Below, piece after piece: positions 1 through 12,330 of a stretch of DNA of 64,000 nt. Every line of letters begins with the position of its first letter. Within the stretch, counting starts at the first letter, position 1. A model generated the notes under the pieces. That model was not told the DNA's origin, did not search any database, and saw only the letters and a list, made by a program, of their open reading frames with translations. The position numbers and the translations under genes are program-made. The DNA is from Lentinula raphanica (Eukaryota > Basidiomycota > Agaricomycetes > Agaricales > Omphalotaceae): the NCBI GenBank assembly GCA_027919835.1, contig JANVFP010000059.1, positions 1-64,000 on the forward strand, in the 5' to 3' direction.

Positions 1-306
1 CAATTTTGATGATAAGCAAATCCAAATCACAGTTGATTCCGGTGCTTGCATTGCAAGTCTGTGTGCCAATAAGTGAGCATAGTTTTTGATAGATCCTTGC
101 AAGAAACGAGCGATAATTTAGTCTAAGATTCTAGCCATAGCAGACAACAGGTAAGAGGCCAGCGTGCCCAGTGCATGACACGTCGAAAACAAGACATATG
201 GGTACAGAATCTAGCTGGCACACGAATCGCATGGAGATATTGATGGGTATTCTATTCGTAGGCACCTATCAAGTACCGTATAGAACGAATCACAAGGACG
301 ACTCAC

Positions 307-1188
307 CTATTGTATGAGTACACATTTTTCTACAAAGTATCGGTGGAAACGGTCGTCCTCGGTAAGTTCAGGATGAAAAGTGGTGAGTAGATGGCGGCCT
401 TGGCGTAACGCGACGACGGTCCGAGGATCATCTTCGTGCATATTTTCATCAACGAGTGAGGGTGGAAGAACGTCAAGTGGGATGCGTGCGACGACCGTGA
501 TCGGTGATTCGTCGGGAGGGAACATTTCGAGGACCACCTATTATCATCTCAGCCGAGCTGTGAGCATTCCAGCATGAGAAAGAACTAACTGGAGCACGTA
601 TGAAGAAAGCTTGAAACGATCGTGTGGACTCTTCGAGGCCATTTAACTCCAGTGGAACCTCGAAAGACTCGACCTCGGAAATTATCAGGATCGTGGGCAT
701 TGGAAGATCGTTCAATATCTACCTGAGATCCCCATCCGTTCCGCGCAATTTTCGTTGATATCCCACCAAGAAGTTCCTGCCCGCCCTTCTTCGCCCCAAC
801 CACGGCCTGAGAAAGTAGGATAGCTCCAGCACAGGTTCCCCATATCGGTTTAACTTTCATAAACTCCTTCAAAGGTTCAAACAAGCCAGCCAATCGTGCT
901 AGTAGTGCAATCGTGGTGGATTCTATAGATAAAAACAGCTCAGAATTGATGCTGGTCTGCGAAACTAGTGGAGGCAAACCTCCTCCGGGTATGATCAAAG
1001 CATCGCACTGACATAAATCGTCGGGTGTTCGAACAAGGATTACATTGAGCTTTCTACTTGGATTGAGCCGATTGAGTGCGGACTGGTGCTCGGCGAAGGC
1101 TCCCTGCAACGCTGACGCTATATGAGAAGTCCATCGAAAGGAAATGGAGGTTCAGCTCACCAAGAATGCCAATAGAAACCTCCTCCAT
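307..1188 (-). CDS. PDX2: Pyridoxal 5'-phosphate synthase glutaminase subunit (PdxT/SNO family)
   Basis: Class I glutamine amidotransferase-like subunit that hydrolyses glutamine and passes ammonia to the PDX1/SNZ synthase for vitamin B6 (PLP) synthesis in the cytosol. Four exons keep frame: 1188-1161, 1111-723, 673-590 and 537-307, giving about 243 residues, the usual family size. Visible motifs are GILALQGAF at the N-terminus, IIPGGG, the nucleophile elbow [10 protein letters not shown] (catalytic Cys), NGWGSQVESFE, and FIRAPVV. The C-terminal exon carries [16 protein letters not shown], holding the catalytic His and Glu of the triad. Every intron has GT..AG ends. The ATG at 1188 is chosen because the next codons MEEVSIGIL match the family start. 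No SNZ partner lies in the window. No damage seen. Confidence 0.93.
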
Positions 1189-1658
1189 GGAAAAAAGCTG
1201 AATAGTCGCAGACAAGAGAGGAATTTGTGAAAATTGAGCGCCAAGGCGAGTCGGCGGCCAATATTTTTTCGAAGTCCGCCGCTGTTTGCCGCCCACTACA
1301 GTCTACAACGGTGTTGGAATAATATCGATGCTACTGAGGGCCAAGGCAACCTGCGCAAGATCTCTATGAGTATCCGCAAATCAACTTTTCGGCTGATTTA
1401 TATCCTCCATTCTACATCATGGAACTTTGGAAGGGAAATAAGAGACTGCCTACTAGTACTTCATCGTCAACAAGCATTTCGTTTGTTATGCACGGTAAGT
1501 AATCCATTGAACGTAACTCATCTACTATAACACTGTCTGGGTAACTCTAGGCTCTATGTATTCTAAACACTCATCTAATTCATCTAATAGACAGATAATA
1601 GCAACATTGTACTACTGTGGAGCTTTAAGCATATGGCTTCGAACTTGAAGCAGAAAGC
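1189..1658. other. Intergenic region upstream of PDX2
   Basis: About 470 bases between the PDX2 start codon and the end of the TF-A gene, both on the minus strand, so it holds the TF-A 3' end and the PDX2 promoter. I see no further coding frame, RNA gene or repeat. Confidence 0.6.
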
Positions 1659-3846
1659 TCATGCGCTACGATACAACTCTTGTAGCTTCATGACCATATA
1701 ATCTAGAAAAGCTCGACACTTGAGCACTCGAATTCCAATATCAGGACAACGTACAAATCTTACCATTCAAGGGAGAATGAGTAGGTGTATATCTCATAAC
1801 GGTGAACACCTGCTGTAGCTTAGCATTGAGGGCATCTTCCCTTTGCCAAAGTTCAGCACTTCCCCGAAGCTGACGTTCCGCCCTGACTCGGCGGATCTCT
1901 TCAACCAGGACCTGTCCTATTGTCATCCACAGCGATGAGTACAATGGATTTGCATGAGTTGCAGACTCCAAGTTGATGTTGCTGAGCTCCACACAGGCCT
2001 CTGCTGTTGAAAGCACCTTTTCTGCGGAATCAACCGAGATACCTCTGAGGCTGCTGTGCAGAATAATTATAGCAGCTTTCGTTGTGAGGTGTGTCACGAA
2101 AGCGAATGAGTAATCTTCGGATAAAGGATTGATTTGACTCAGCGGAGTGAGATTTGAGTCGAAGGAAGTCAGCAAGTTGTTCAACGCAGTGAATCGGGCT
2201 GAGTAAGTTTCTGCTTGCTGCTGCCACATATCTAACATCGCAATTAATCTGTGAGTCCAATTGAATAGAGGCTTCGAGGAAATCGATATCATACCCGCAC
2301 GATGCATTGCTGAGAGACTCGCTGCACGAACAAGAAGTATGGAAGATTTGGCGTACATGGCAATGGAAGAATTGTCCCCAGGTGTAGAGCTCGATGGCTG
2401 TTCTAAGAATCTAGTCACTGTCTCCCTTCCTCGTAAGCCAAAGGGTAACAAACCCTATAGCAGAGAAACAAATCAGCTCAGGCATAACTTCCGCGAGCAA
2501 GTCAAGAAATTCTGATATACCTGTTCATATGCAGCCATAGCTAAGGGCCAAGGTGTATCAATGGTCGGACCGAAGCTTTCTACTATGAAGTTTTGTGGTG
2601 AGTCAGCCGCGACCGCCCAGCAGTTACTCATAGTAAATGTCGTCCAGAACGCATTGATCCTTTCACCTTCATTGATTTGGTCTAAAGGAGGGCCCATCTG
2701 AGATATATCACCGTACATAGTTGCAGGTGCTACGCCAGGAAAACCAGAAACTGCATCGTGCGTTGAACGAAGCTTATGCAGGTTGGCTGCAATAGTGATT
2801 GAAAGAGCGGCGTGCAGATGATATTTCCCCTCGAGAATACGACCGGTACAAAAGAAATATTCGGCAAGTAAGACCTCGGCCTGTATGGACTGCAAGACTC
2901 TATCACGGTTTGAGGATGATAGGATATTGGAGACATCGGCGAGAGCGCGCGATAGAAGAGCCTGTTCTTGCTGATGGGTCTCATTCAATCCGGAAAGATG
3001 GAAGCCTACAAGGTAGATCGTGCTAAGTAGACCTTCAGATGGTCGTTCTGGGTGGTTCTGAGGTAATAGAATAGAGTCTCTGAAACGGGGAATGTGGAGA
3101 AAGAAACCCAGTTCTCTTGCATAGCGAAGAAATATATCAAGTCTAGAATCCATGGAGATCAATGGGATAGGTGGGCATTGGAGTAAAGGGACGCACAACG
3201 GTTGGGACATAGTTTCGTCAAAAGTCTGCAAATAGGTGCGTTACTTTTGGATCGTTGCTGCACAATTATAGACTTTCACGTACCTGCTGGCTTACTACAA
3301 GTGATAAGAGATGCACAGTTAATTCGAGCAGGTTATCATTTTTATGCAAACCATGCACTTACGTGTCGGAGCTGCAACTTCGGACGAGGGAATAGTTGGG
3401 ATTAAAGTCGAGTATGGTTGGTGGAGTCTCACGGCAGCATCATCCGTCTCTTGAGCAACCTCTAGCTCACGGATTCGGTTCTGAAGAACCTTGACATTTG
3501 CTTCTAACGCTTGGATCTCGGAACGATTAGTGGCGGCATACTCGCAAACTGTATGCTCTGCTGAGATACCAGAAGAGCGCATACACTGTGAGCATATCGG
3601 CCTCTTGCCATCGCATTTCTACGAAGAGAACGATTAGTAGCTGAGGACCGTATGCAAATCGATGTTAGGAATGCATTACGATTTTTCTTCGCCTAGATAG
3701 ACGCATAAGTCTCAGACCGAGCAAAGTACAAGCAAGGGAAATATGTTGACTGACCTGCAATTAGAGCAAGATTGTCCTCTGGCCGTGTATGGACCTCGAG
3801 ACTTTGAAGCTTTGGACACACTTTGTTCACCCGGCAAAGACGACAT
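1659..3846 (-). CDS. Zn2Cys6 fungal-specific transcription factor (TF-A)
   Basis: Seven exons keep frame: 3846-3755, 3692-3680, 3618-3363, 3294-3284, 3225-2521, 2454-1764 and 1702-1659, giving 603 residues. The binuclear zinc cluster is assembled from three exons: CSNC, then RRRKI from a 13-base microexon, then KCDGKRPICSQC followed by a final Cys (TVCEY). A short leucine-zipper-like coiled coil follows (EIQALEANVKVLQNRIRELE). The middle homology region has LGFFLHIPRFRD, AEVLLAEYFFCTGRILEGKYH and GERINAFWTTFTMSNCWAVA. This is a nuclear DNA-binding regulator; its target is unknown. It is a clear paralogue of the factor at 40912-43225: same domain order, same split of the zinc cluster, same small last exon. 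The 11-base exon is the least certain. Confidence 0.87.
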
Positions 3847-4640
3847 TGTATAGAGAGGAGGTAGAAAGTACGAGGAGACGCGCCAAACGAGTTTCTCTAG
3901 CTTTTATTGCGTGTATGAGATGCTTGTTGAATCTTGTCGTCCATAGTCCGGTCTTATATAGGACATCGTCCTTGGTGAAGACGGCAACACTGACTGACCG
4001 TGCAGTGTTGTTCGGAATAAGTTTAACGACAGACGCTTCATGACTCGCGACATTACACGAACAAAGTCAAGATCACAAAGTAGAGACTAAGTCGAATAGT
4101 GGTCGATCGCTTTCGGAACAGCACGGGTGTATCGACGTCAACGGATTCGGAAAACCCGGTATGGACTTCACATTTGCTGGCTTCAACCCTATAAACAAAA
4201 GTTCCGGAGGTTGTTGACAAGCACAAAGTTCGAATCACAGACCACTCACGATCTTAATCCAAGCTCTCTTTCTAGTCTGTATATCTGGGTCTGTGCGAGG
4301 TTGCACTCTTTCTTAGGAAAGTTACATCTTGACGTTAGCCAAATTCGGATAACAAGCGCTGGACGGTTATATTTTCCGGCCCCTGCCAGGTCTACTGTAT
4401 GACTTGTCCGAACCCATCGATCGCCATAGCCTCACCGTTTTTTGCGTGATTGGATGAGTGTACATGTCTCGTGCAGAGCCCGGTCAAGGTGGGCAAGACT
4501 AATCGGACCACAGAGCAAGAGTCCTTGAAGTAATATCGATTAGCGAATGGATAGTCAATAGCGGTTAAATACAAAGGAAACACTAGTGAGCCCGAATCAA
4601 GGATTACATCGTGTTACATACTTCGAAGGCCCTTGCGCAC
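3847..4640. other. Intergenic region upstream of TF-A
   Basis: Roughly 790 bases between the TF-A start and the end of the PMT gene. It contains only short, overlapping open frames without family signal. It probably holds the TF-A promoter and the PMT 3' region. Confidence 0.55.
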
Positions 4641-7600
4641 TCAATCGGCCTCTTCTGGATACAACTCTTTTGCTACTTTGTCTGCCGCAGCATCCGCCTC
4701 GCCTAATGGACCGTGCTCTTTGGCCTCAGGCGGGGGAACCACAGGGTCCATACCCGCCGTGTCTTCTTCGACTGAAAGCGGGGTAGCTGTTTGGGTACGT
4801 GACTGCTCAGATGCTTCTCTTTCAGCATTGTTCTGAGACTTATCGTCTTTTGCCGTGTTCCCGATGTACTTTCCCTCTCCGACGATCTCTTCTCCGACTT
4901 TGCCCTTATTAATACCTTGCTGATCTACATCGGGAGATGGAATATAGGCAGAACTGATTAGCTTGTCTTCGTCTTCTTTCGGAAGTTTCGGGGGTTGTGG
5001 AACGTCTTGGCTACGGATATCTTTAACTGGCGCCTCTGCGAAGATGTCTCGTCCGGGTTCGACTTTGGGGATAAAGATAGATGTATTGTCGTCTTCGTCT
5101 AGAATCTATTATTAACTGAATGAATCATCTATGTTTGAAGAACTGACTTTTTTGTTTCTGTTGACGCTGAGCTGCTGCCTTGTCCTCCACAACAATATTA
5201 CCACGATGGGGGTCACTAATTGTCGTTTGAACGATAGCCTTGGATACTGTGGGTGGTGCCGGGCCAGTATTATATTGCGATAGCTGAAAAAAGCCATGAT
5301 CAGTGGTATATCATCTTTCTGTCTTCACTTTGACTCACGTCATCAAGGAAATCATTACACGAGAAATCCCAATGCTTTCCCCACTTCGCGGCCTCGCAGC
5401 TCTTTTTGGTCCAAGGTGTCCCATACGCCAATGGGCTAAACTTGGAAAAGTTCCATATCGCCAATATACACAGTATGGCGGCTATTTGGAGCCGGACCTT
5501 GGGTCGAAGGGAAGATGTTACAAAATCGAACACGCCGCAAGAAAGAAGTATAGCGAAGTAGAGGGCCGGGAAGTAATGATGTAGGAAGAGTTGTCGGCCC
5601 ATGAGCCAAAAAGGACCGTAGTGCAAAGCCCATCCCATAAACAGGAAACCACAAAGGTTATCGTACTTGACAATGGTTGCTAGAAGTCAGAATTGTTACC
5701 ATTTTGCGATGAAGGAGTATGTGAAGTAACGCACTGTTATTGAAATCCTTGAATCCTCGCTTTTCTCTGAGGATTAACAAACCCCGCACGGCAACGTAGG
5801 CCACAACGGAAAGCGTGCTCAACCACCAGACCATAGGATTTCCAATGAGGTAGATTTGACGATGGTCTTTCACCCAAAAATTCTAGATGAGATAAGTCGG
5901 TCATGATACATGGGAAGCATATGGGTCTACTCACAATTCCTCTCCTCAGTCTTGGCCAGGCATCCGGTCTCGAATCGAACAGATGCCTGTCTGTCAGTCC
6001 GGCATTGGTGGTCCACATAACTTGTTGCAGCTCTAGGAACTTGGCAAAGAAACCAGGAAGGCGATAATTCACTTTCGGTGCATCGGCAGGTACTGCGTCA
6101 TAGAAGGGAAGATATCAGCGGAATATTCTCGATGAACAGATTTGCACTTACAATCAGGATGCATCGCCGTCTCCACGAACCAAAGTGAATTCGCTCTAAC
6201 CGCGTTCTTATTACATGTCACCTCCTGCTGCTCGAACCCCCATTCTGGTAACTTGACCTTATGAGAGAACAGGTAGCATCCGGTCAGAGCATGTCTTAGC
6301 CTGAACTTGGTCCTTAGCGTCCTCAATCTCTTCACCGCTTCACGATCTCTCCTATCCCGACTAGCCGCCTCATCAATCTCTAGAATCCAGTCATCATTGG
6401 CATCTCCCTGGAAGCCCGGTGCTCCATAGGCAGACACTTCATTCTGGAAGTCAACTTCGGACACTGGTGGACGAATGTCGTGCGAGTGGAGCATCTTTTC
6501 GGTAGAGATGTGGAAAAGCTTGATGCGCATCCCGGGAGTGATATATCGAAGACCGTTTGGAGATTCAGATATAACAGGTGGGTCGATATGTGTCGCATTG
6601 AGGATGCGCCAATCGTTGTTGTGGTCTCGGTGAGGGTAAAGTGTGATCTGTTGTTGTTTTGAACCGCTCGGGTAGACAGAAGGATGGGAATGTAGATATC
6701 CTCCTTGGGTATTCAGATGTCGGATAGACACTTCGGAACCAAGGGCAACATCTGAAAGTAAATAGTAAGAGACGAATATCAGACAAATTAGATCTCACCG
6801 ACCAGCATAAGTATCTTCCATGCCCCTGCCCCCAAGTGTGTGTTGAAATTCTGAGCTCATAAAGCCATCTCCCTCGCCAGAGCTGCCCAAAATCATGAAA
6901 TGTATTTGGAACATCATCATATAGAAGATCAGAGGTATGACAATCAAGCAAAGGGCGCGAGCTGCGAAGTGTCTGAAGAACAATTTCGGAGGGATTCTGA
7001 TATCGGTTATAAGAACCCAAAGTTGATAGATGGTGCTGAACCCCACGGTGGCAATCGTGAACAACCCGACCCATTTGCAGCTGACAACAGCGCCAAGGGA
7101 GAGTCCGGAAAGTACGAGCCAAGTCCACCATGAATCTGTAAAAGGCCTATGTTTATCTTCGTTGCAGAACCCAACCCAAGAAAACATTGATAGTGCGGTG
7201 AAGAAAATGAGCGGAGAGTCGAGGAGGATATGCCGAGACTGAGTTATTAGACCGTTTTCGAAGGTGATGAATAGAGCAGCTACTAGAGAAGTGGTAGCAC
7301 GACAATCCAGAGCACGAAGGGTAAGATATGCAAGAGGTACTGTAGCAACTCCAAGGAGAGCCGGTACCATGCGCATTGCGACATATGGTACACCTTCATA
7401 TATTCTGAGGAAATATACTCAATTCGACGTCGGATGACCGTTGAGCTAGTACTTACTTTCCTATATCCTTAAAATCAAAATGTCCATCATATCCAAACAG
7501 GAAAGCAGCTAAGGTGATGAGAAGTTTTGCTAAAGGTGGATGCACGTCCACGAAATACTGTGTTTTGATGTATCTGCTGGCAAATTTACCAAAGTGGACT

Positions 7601-7954
7601 TCATCGAATCTTAGAAAATCATGAGTGATGCTCGGTTCAAGACTCGTAAAGAACTTACACGACGCTGTTTGGTCTCGATATTCTGTATAATCTTACCGCC
7701 GCTGCCAGGAGAACTAACCCAATCAATAGCTTCACTTCACCAGAAGTTATATTGAATCCACCGGATGGGATATTAGATTTCAGCTTTCCAGGTGAAAGAC
7801 CTTTGGAGGCTAATTCTCTTCGGGCGTCTGCATCCAAATGGTCTTCTCGAGGATGAGGAAATCTTGTGGTTGCTAACGGAGCACCTGTCGACGGAGGAAA
7901 ACCAGCTCCTGGAGGTGGCGAAGCTGGCCGGCGCGCTCGAAAGCTGCCTGACAT
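4641..7954 (-). CDS. Dolichyl-phosphate-mannose--protein O-mannosyltransferase (PMT2 family)
   Basis: ER membrane GT39 enzyme that moves mannose from dolichyl-phosphate-mannose to Ser/Thr of secretory proteins. Nine exons keep frame: 7954-7659, 7609-7457, 7404-6803, 6751-6152, 6092-5935, 5882-5735, 5679-5339, 5283-5148, 5098-4641, giving 963 residues. The luminal catalytic loop has [14 protein letters not shown] and [13 protein letters not shown] (acidic DE and D residues). Several hydrophobic spans follow, then MIR-type repeats ([41 protein letters not shown]) and C-terminal membrane helices. GGYLHSH and QQQITLYPH favour the PMT2 rather than the PMT1 or PMT4 branch, by recall. The tail of about 200 residues after the last helix is acidic and disordered, longer than in yeast. 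The last intron uses an acceptor seven bases inside a competing AG; only this choice keeps frame. Confidence 0.9.
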
Positions 7955-8192
7955 TGATTCTGGTCAGAGTCGAGAATGAGAAGAAGTGAAGATGAGCGAA
8001 AGATAAAGAAGAAGAGAGGGACTTGGTGGTTAGCTTTTGAAGCGCGAAGACGTGTTACAACGGTCAAACTGCGCAGCCGGACCGGAGATTGCCGTGATGC
8101 CGGCTTGAATTTGGTGTAAAATTCCCACGGTAGCTTTAATTCAACCCCCTTCGACTTAGCAGGTCTCCGTCAACGTCCAAACTGTGGCGATC
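7955..8192. promoter_or_regulatory. Divergent promoter region, PMT / Zn2Cys6 factor
   Basis: The 238 bases lie between two divergently oriented start codons (PMT at 7954 on minus, transcription factor at 8193 on plus), so both promoters must sit here or in the 5' exons. No convincing TATA box is seen. Role inferred from gene orientation only. Confidence 0.5.
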
Positions 8193-11100
8193 ATGTCTGA
8201 CGGCGAAGACCTCGTTTCGCACAAGAAGCGTCGTTTGCAGAACGCTTGTGATCAGTGTCGGTCTAGGAAAAGTGAGCCAGCCTCTATATACGATCGCACT
8301 GGAAGACAATTTCTGATTCTCCATTGCGCTCAGTAAAATGTACGTCATAAATCGCTTTCATGAAGAATCTTACTCAGTCTCGGAATATAGGTGACAGTGC
8401 AAACATGCCCAACAACATCTGCTCATCTTGTATTGCCTTCAAAGCGGATTGTACTCATGTTGCAGCTACAACTAAAAAGGTAGGTGGCTTCTTGTGCATG
8501 TTTTCGAACTGGTTAATCATCCTTGAATCATAGAAGCGCGGTCCACCAAAAGGGTGAGCATTTGCTCAAAAATTCTCATGAATTGATGTGTATATGCATA
8601 TGCTCTGGACTTAGCACTCCACGCGGGCAACGAACGCTCAAATCCATAGTCAACTCTATCCTCTCCAAGTCATACCAGTTTCCGACTGATCCCGCAGCCA
8701 TCAACAAGCTACTCTTCGACCTCGCAGAGCATATTCACTTCTTAGACGAAGAGATCCGACTACTTCACGAGCACTTTGACGGACTAAACGAGCCTTCTTC
8801 AACGTTTTCTGTAATGGCTCCTAGTAACCAAAGTTCGAACAATCAACCCTCAACCACGGACGATCTCCTTGTCTACCAAGGCCAGGTTTCAAAAGCTCCA
8901 CCGGGGTCATATCTAGACTCGGACGTCCATGCCATTGAAAGCCTCGACGACCACTTCCAACGACTCACCTTTGCGGATGCCAAAGATCGCCATTTCGGTG
9001 GTTCCAGCAGTCTCATGCTGGTTAAGACCGCAATCGATATCAAGAACGAATATGAAAATCCTTCAGCGACGTCGTCTCAATGGTTAGAAGGAGTTTCGGA
9101 TTGTGCGGTCCCAGAACCTGATTTCAAACGACGTGAATTTTGGACCATTCATCCTGTACGCACTTTGCTACAAGCTGTCGTCTCAATATAGCACACTTTC
9201 CCTGATAAACTTCTTCCATAGTGGCAAATCATCCCGGAACATTACACGCCACCCTTCATTTTCCCGGACGACGATCTCATAGACAGTCTTGTCCACCTCT
9301 ATTTCACCCTCGTGAACGCGTATTTCCCAATCATACACGAACCCAGCTTCAAACGATCTATCAACCAAGACCTCCATCACAGAGATAAACACTTCGGTGC
9401 ACTCGTGCTAGCGGTATGCGCCTTGGGAGCTAGATATTCTGATGATGAAAGGATTTTTGAGGACAACATCGACGGCTCTCATGATGCCAAAGAACAATCT
9501 ATTGGGTGGAAGTGGATACGACAGATTCAACCAGTGCGAAGGACATTCATTGCACCTCCTTCTATATATGAGATACAGTTATACCAGGTATTGTTCTCGG
9601 TTCATGTCGGAACCAACACTGGGCCTTATACATGCCCATTCATAGATCTATGTCTTTTTCATGCAATCGACTTCTACACCCGAAATATGCTGGATCCTCG
9701 TCTCCATCGGAGTGCGGTTCGTCCAAGACATCGGGGCCCATCGAAAGAAACTCAGAGATACAAAGCCCACGCTTGAGAGCGAACTATGGAAACGTGCATT
9801 CTGGATAATGTATATGATGGATATATTCACGAGCTCATTCTTGGGAAGACCCAGAAGTATAGGTGTAGAGGAGTAAGTGACCGAAGAAGGTTTACCTCAT
9901 ATCGCTGGTACCAGCTTGTCTTATCGCGCGCGTGTAGCTTCGATATCGACCTCCCGATAGATTGCGACGATGAATATTGGGAAAATGCGGACCATCCTGA
10001 ACAAGCATTTCAACAACCCCCGCAAATACCTTCGCGCATATCGTATCTGATTTGTTTCATCAAGCTCATGGACATCCTCGGTCTAGCGATGCGGACAATC
10101 GTCAGTCTAATTCAGACATCATTCGATGCGAAATTTGTTTAGAACAATCTATCTCACCAGTATTCGATACGCCGATCAGACAAGTGGACCGCAACAGGTA
10201 TGAATGCGCTACAGTGGAACGAGAAGAGCGTGACGGAACTGGATTCATCGCTGAACAAATGGATAGATGATCTTCCTGACCATCGTGAGTGTTCGATATC
10301 TTCCTAATAGCTTATACATGACCTTATGGTCCAGTTCGTTGGGATCCTACCAGAGAAAACACGGAGCATTTTCACCAGTCGGTGATGCTTCATTCAACAT
10401 ACTAGTGCGTACTGATCCATCTGGTGTTCCGTGTCTAACCGTGATCTAGTTGGGTACAGATACAAATTCACAGACCATTCATTGCCCGTCCAGGAGAGGG
10501 TTCTGTTCTCAGGTTCCCTTCGCTAGCTATATGTGCCAACGCTGCGAGGACATGCTGCCATATCATGGAAGTGCAACGTAGGCGGAATCCAAATCTTCTT
10601 TCCATGCCGAATCTCTTGGTATGTTTCTTTTTAAAAATCCTTACTAATCCACTCATCTAATCGTGTATATGGCTTTGTTCAACTCCTCTTTGGTGCTCCT
10701 GGTCAATGCCTGGCGGGGCCAAAGACTAAAGGGGTCAGGAAGCGACATTGAAAAGGGATTGTCAGACGTTCATCGGTGCATAGACCTGTTAAGTCTGCAT
10801 GAGAATAGGTATGCTTGCCAATGGGAATTGCAAGATTCACACTAATTGATGTATTCCCGCTAGGTGGCAAGCTGGACGATACTGGTGTGTCGCTCGTCCA
10901 TACGTTAAAAGCAAAAGGTTTCATCACGTACATACAGTGACATTCTGAGGGAAATCATAGCTATAAGTCACTTTCACCACGAGCAATGTCTTGACTACCA
11001 GACATCCGGAATGAAGAGATCTCACGAAGCTGCACTAGGAGGCGGAGAAGACCGAGACGATTCTGAACAAACAAAGAATCAGATGGCAAGCTCAGAACGA

Positions 11101-11798
11101 CTTATCAGTGGCCATCCAAACTTGATCAATAATGGAGCGTCTGCAACTAATTTCGGCTTTGAACATGCGGAAAATGCGACTACTCGTTCATCTCATTCAA
11201 CGGAGCCTGGTGGTAATAACCTATTCGAAAATTTGTCTATGTTGCCAACACACAGTTCCGAACTCGGGAGTCTTCCTGTCTATGAATCTTTCACTGATTG
11301 GTCTATGGATAACCAATGGCTATACAACACAACTATGGCGTCGTCACTCCATACATCTAACCAAGCTTCGACATGGTCGAATGACAATGGCCATCATCCT
11401 CAACTACACAGCTTTACGCCTAACGTTCTTCAAGCGGCTTCTGCTCCAGTTACGTTCTCCAGCGCCTCGCTCTTCGGTCAGTCCACTTTCTGGTCATCTA
11501 GCAATGCATGCTCACGATCTTCTATAAAAATTGGGAATCTTCAAGACCTGTCTGCTCCCATACTAGGCCCATCCACAGGTGACTTCGCGACGTCGACAGA
11601 TGGTACACCAATACGAGTAGACGCTCCTGAAAGTGAAGATACGAATACTAATAATTTTACCACGTGTGTGCTTCTGCTGTCCTGTTTCGGAATTTCAGCG
11701 CTGATGTGCATGCAATCTCCAGTCCAGACTGGGATGATTGGGGTAAATATATGGCTAGTGTTGATGAAGTGCTGCAAAGCATGAATCCTCGAGTATGA
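8193..11798 (+). CDS. Zn2Cys6 transcription factor with fungal_trans domain
   Basis: Fifteen exons give 948 residues: 8193-8271, 8334-8339, 8391-8479, 8534-8553, 8615-9155, 9222-9587, 9646-9872, 9938-10100, 10161-10284, 10335-10404, 10450-10618, 10663-10808, 10864-10884, 10938-11663, 11699-11798. The zinc cluster is CDQCRSRKIKCDS followed by CSSC and C, and is interrupted by a six-base microexon. The middle homology region shows AYFPIIHEPSFKRS, LAVCALGARYSDD, TCWxLVxIG-like ILVSIGVRFVQDIG, LWKRAFWIMYMMD and DFDIDLPIDCDDEYWE. The tail is Ser/Asn/Thr-rich and ends in an acidic WDDWGKYMASVDEVL motif. A nuclear regulator; target unknown. Odd: the intron 10619-10662 starts gtatgt but has no AG at its 3' end, so the gene may be mis-spliced or damaged. 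Confidence 0.85.
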
Positions 11799-11811
11799 AT
11801 CCTCGAGTATG
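11784..11811 (+). repeat. 14-bp tandem duplication at a stop codon
   Basis: A 14-base unit (gaatcctcgagtat) occurs twice in a row at the 3' end of the transcription factor reading frame. The stop codon TGA forms across the boundary of the two copies. The duplication is exact over this span and looks like replication slippage. Confidence 0.75.
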
Positions 11812-12330
11812 ACTCATCCCAGTCAACTTATGATTGCCTCGAACGTTCATCCAATCACATACACCAACAGCTAATAATAGAATGTACAATGATGAAGTTC
11901 CTCTACGGCTTGAGTGGCAATCCGTAATTTCATGAATAAGACTCTCATGTAAGTACCACTCGCCTTACTCGCGAATTTGGGGAGACTGAGTACACTATGT
12001 AGTGACCATCGAGTTAGCTTTGTACTTGGTAGAAAGTAGCTACCGTTCTTCCGATTTTCTTACCTTCTTCCAAAGCTGGATTATATACATCATTCATGCT
12101 CGGGAATTGAATCGTTCAACTCTGAGCAGCTGTGAGCGCACCTCAGTACTGAGTACCATGAAGAATCGGCAGACAGGGCAGATTGATTGCGCCATAGCCG
12201 ATAATGGAATTCATACATAATCCGGCTGAACGCGGCAAAATGTCTCTCATGCACTTTATTTTTAAGTCGGTTTGGCAAAAGGAAATGAGGTTATCTTTCC
12301 CCCTTCCTTTCCGCTCCGTGCCCCACAAGG
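11812..12330. other. Intergenic region upstream of the ABC transporter
   Basis: About 520 bases after the transcription factor stop and before the transporter start. It holds the 3' region of the former and the promoter of the latter. No other coding or RNA signal found. Confidence 0.5.

Noticed and set aside
2261..2306. Possible 46-base intron inside the TF-A exon 2454-1764, matching an intron position in TF-B
   Set aside because: Removing it creates an immediate stop codon; the frame is open without it.
4225..4245. gttcgaatc, resembling a tRNA B-box
   Set aside because: No acceptor or anticodon stem could be built around it.
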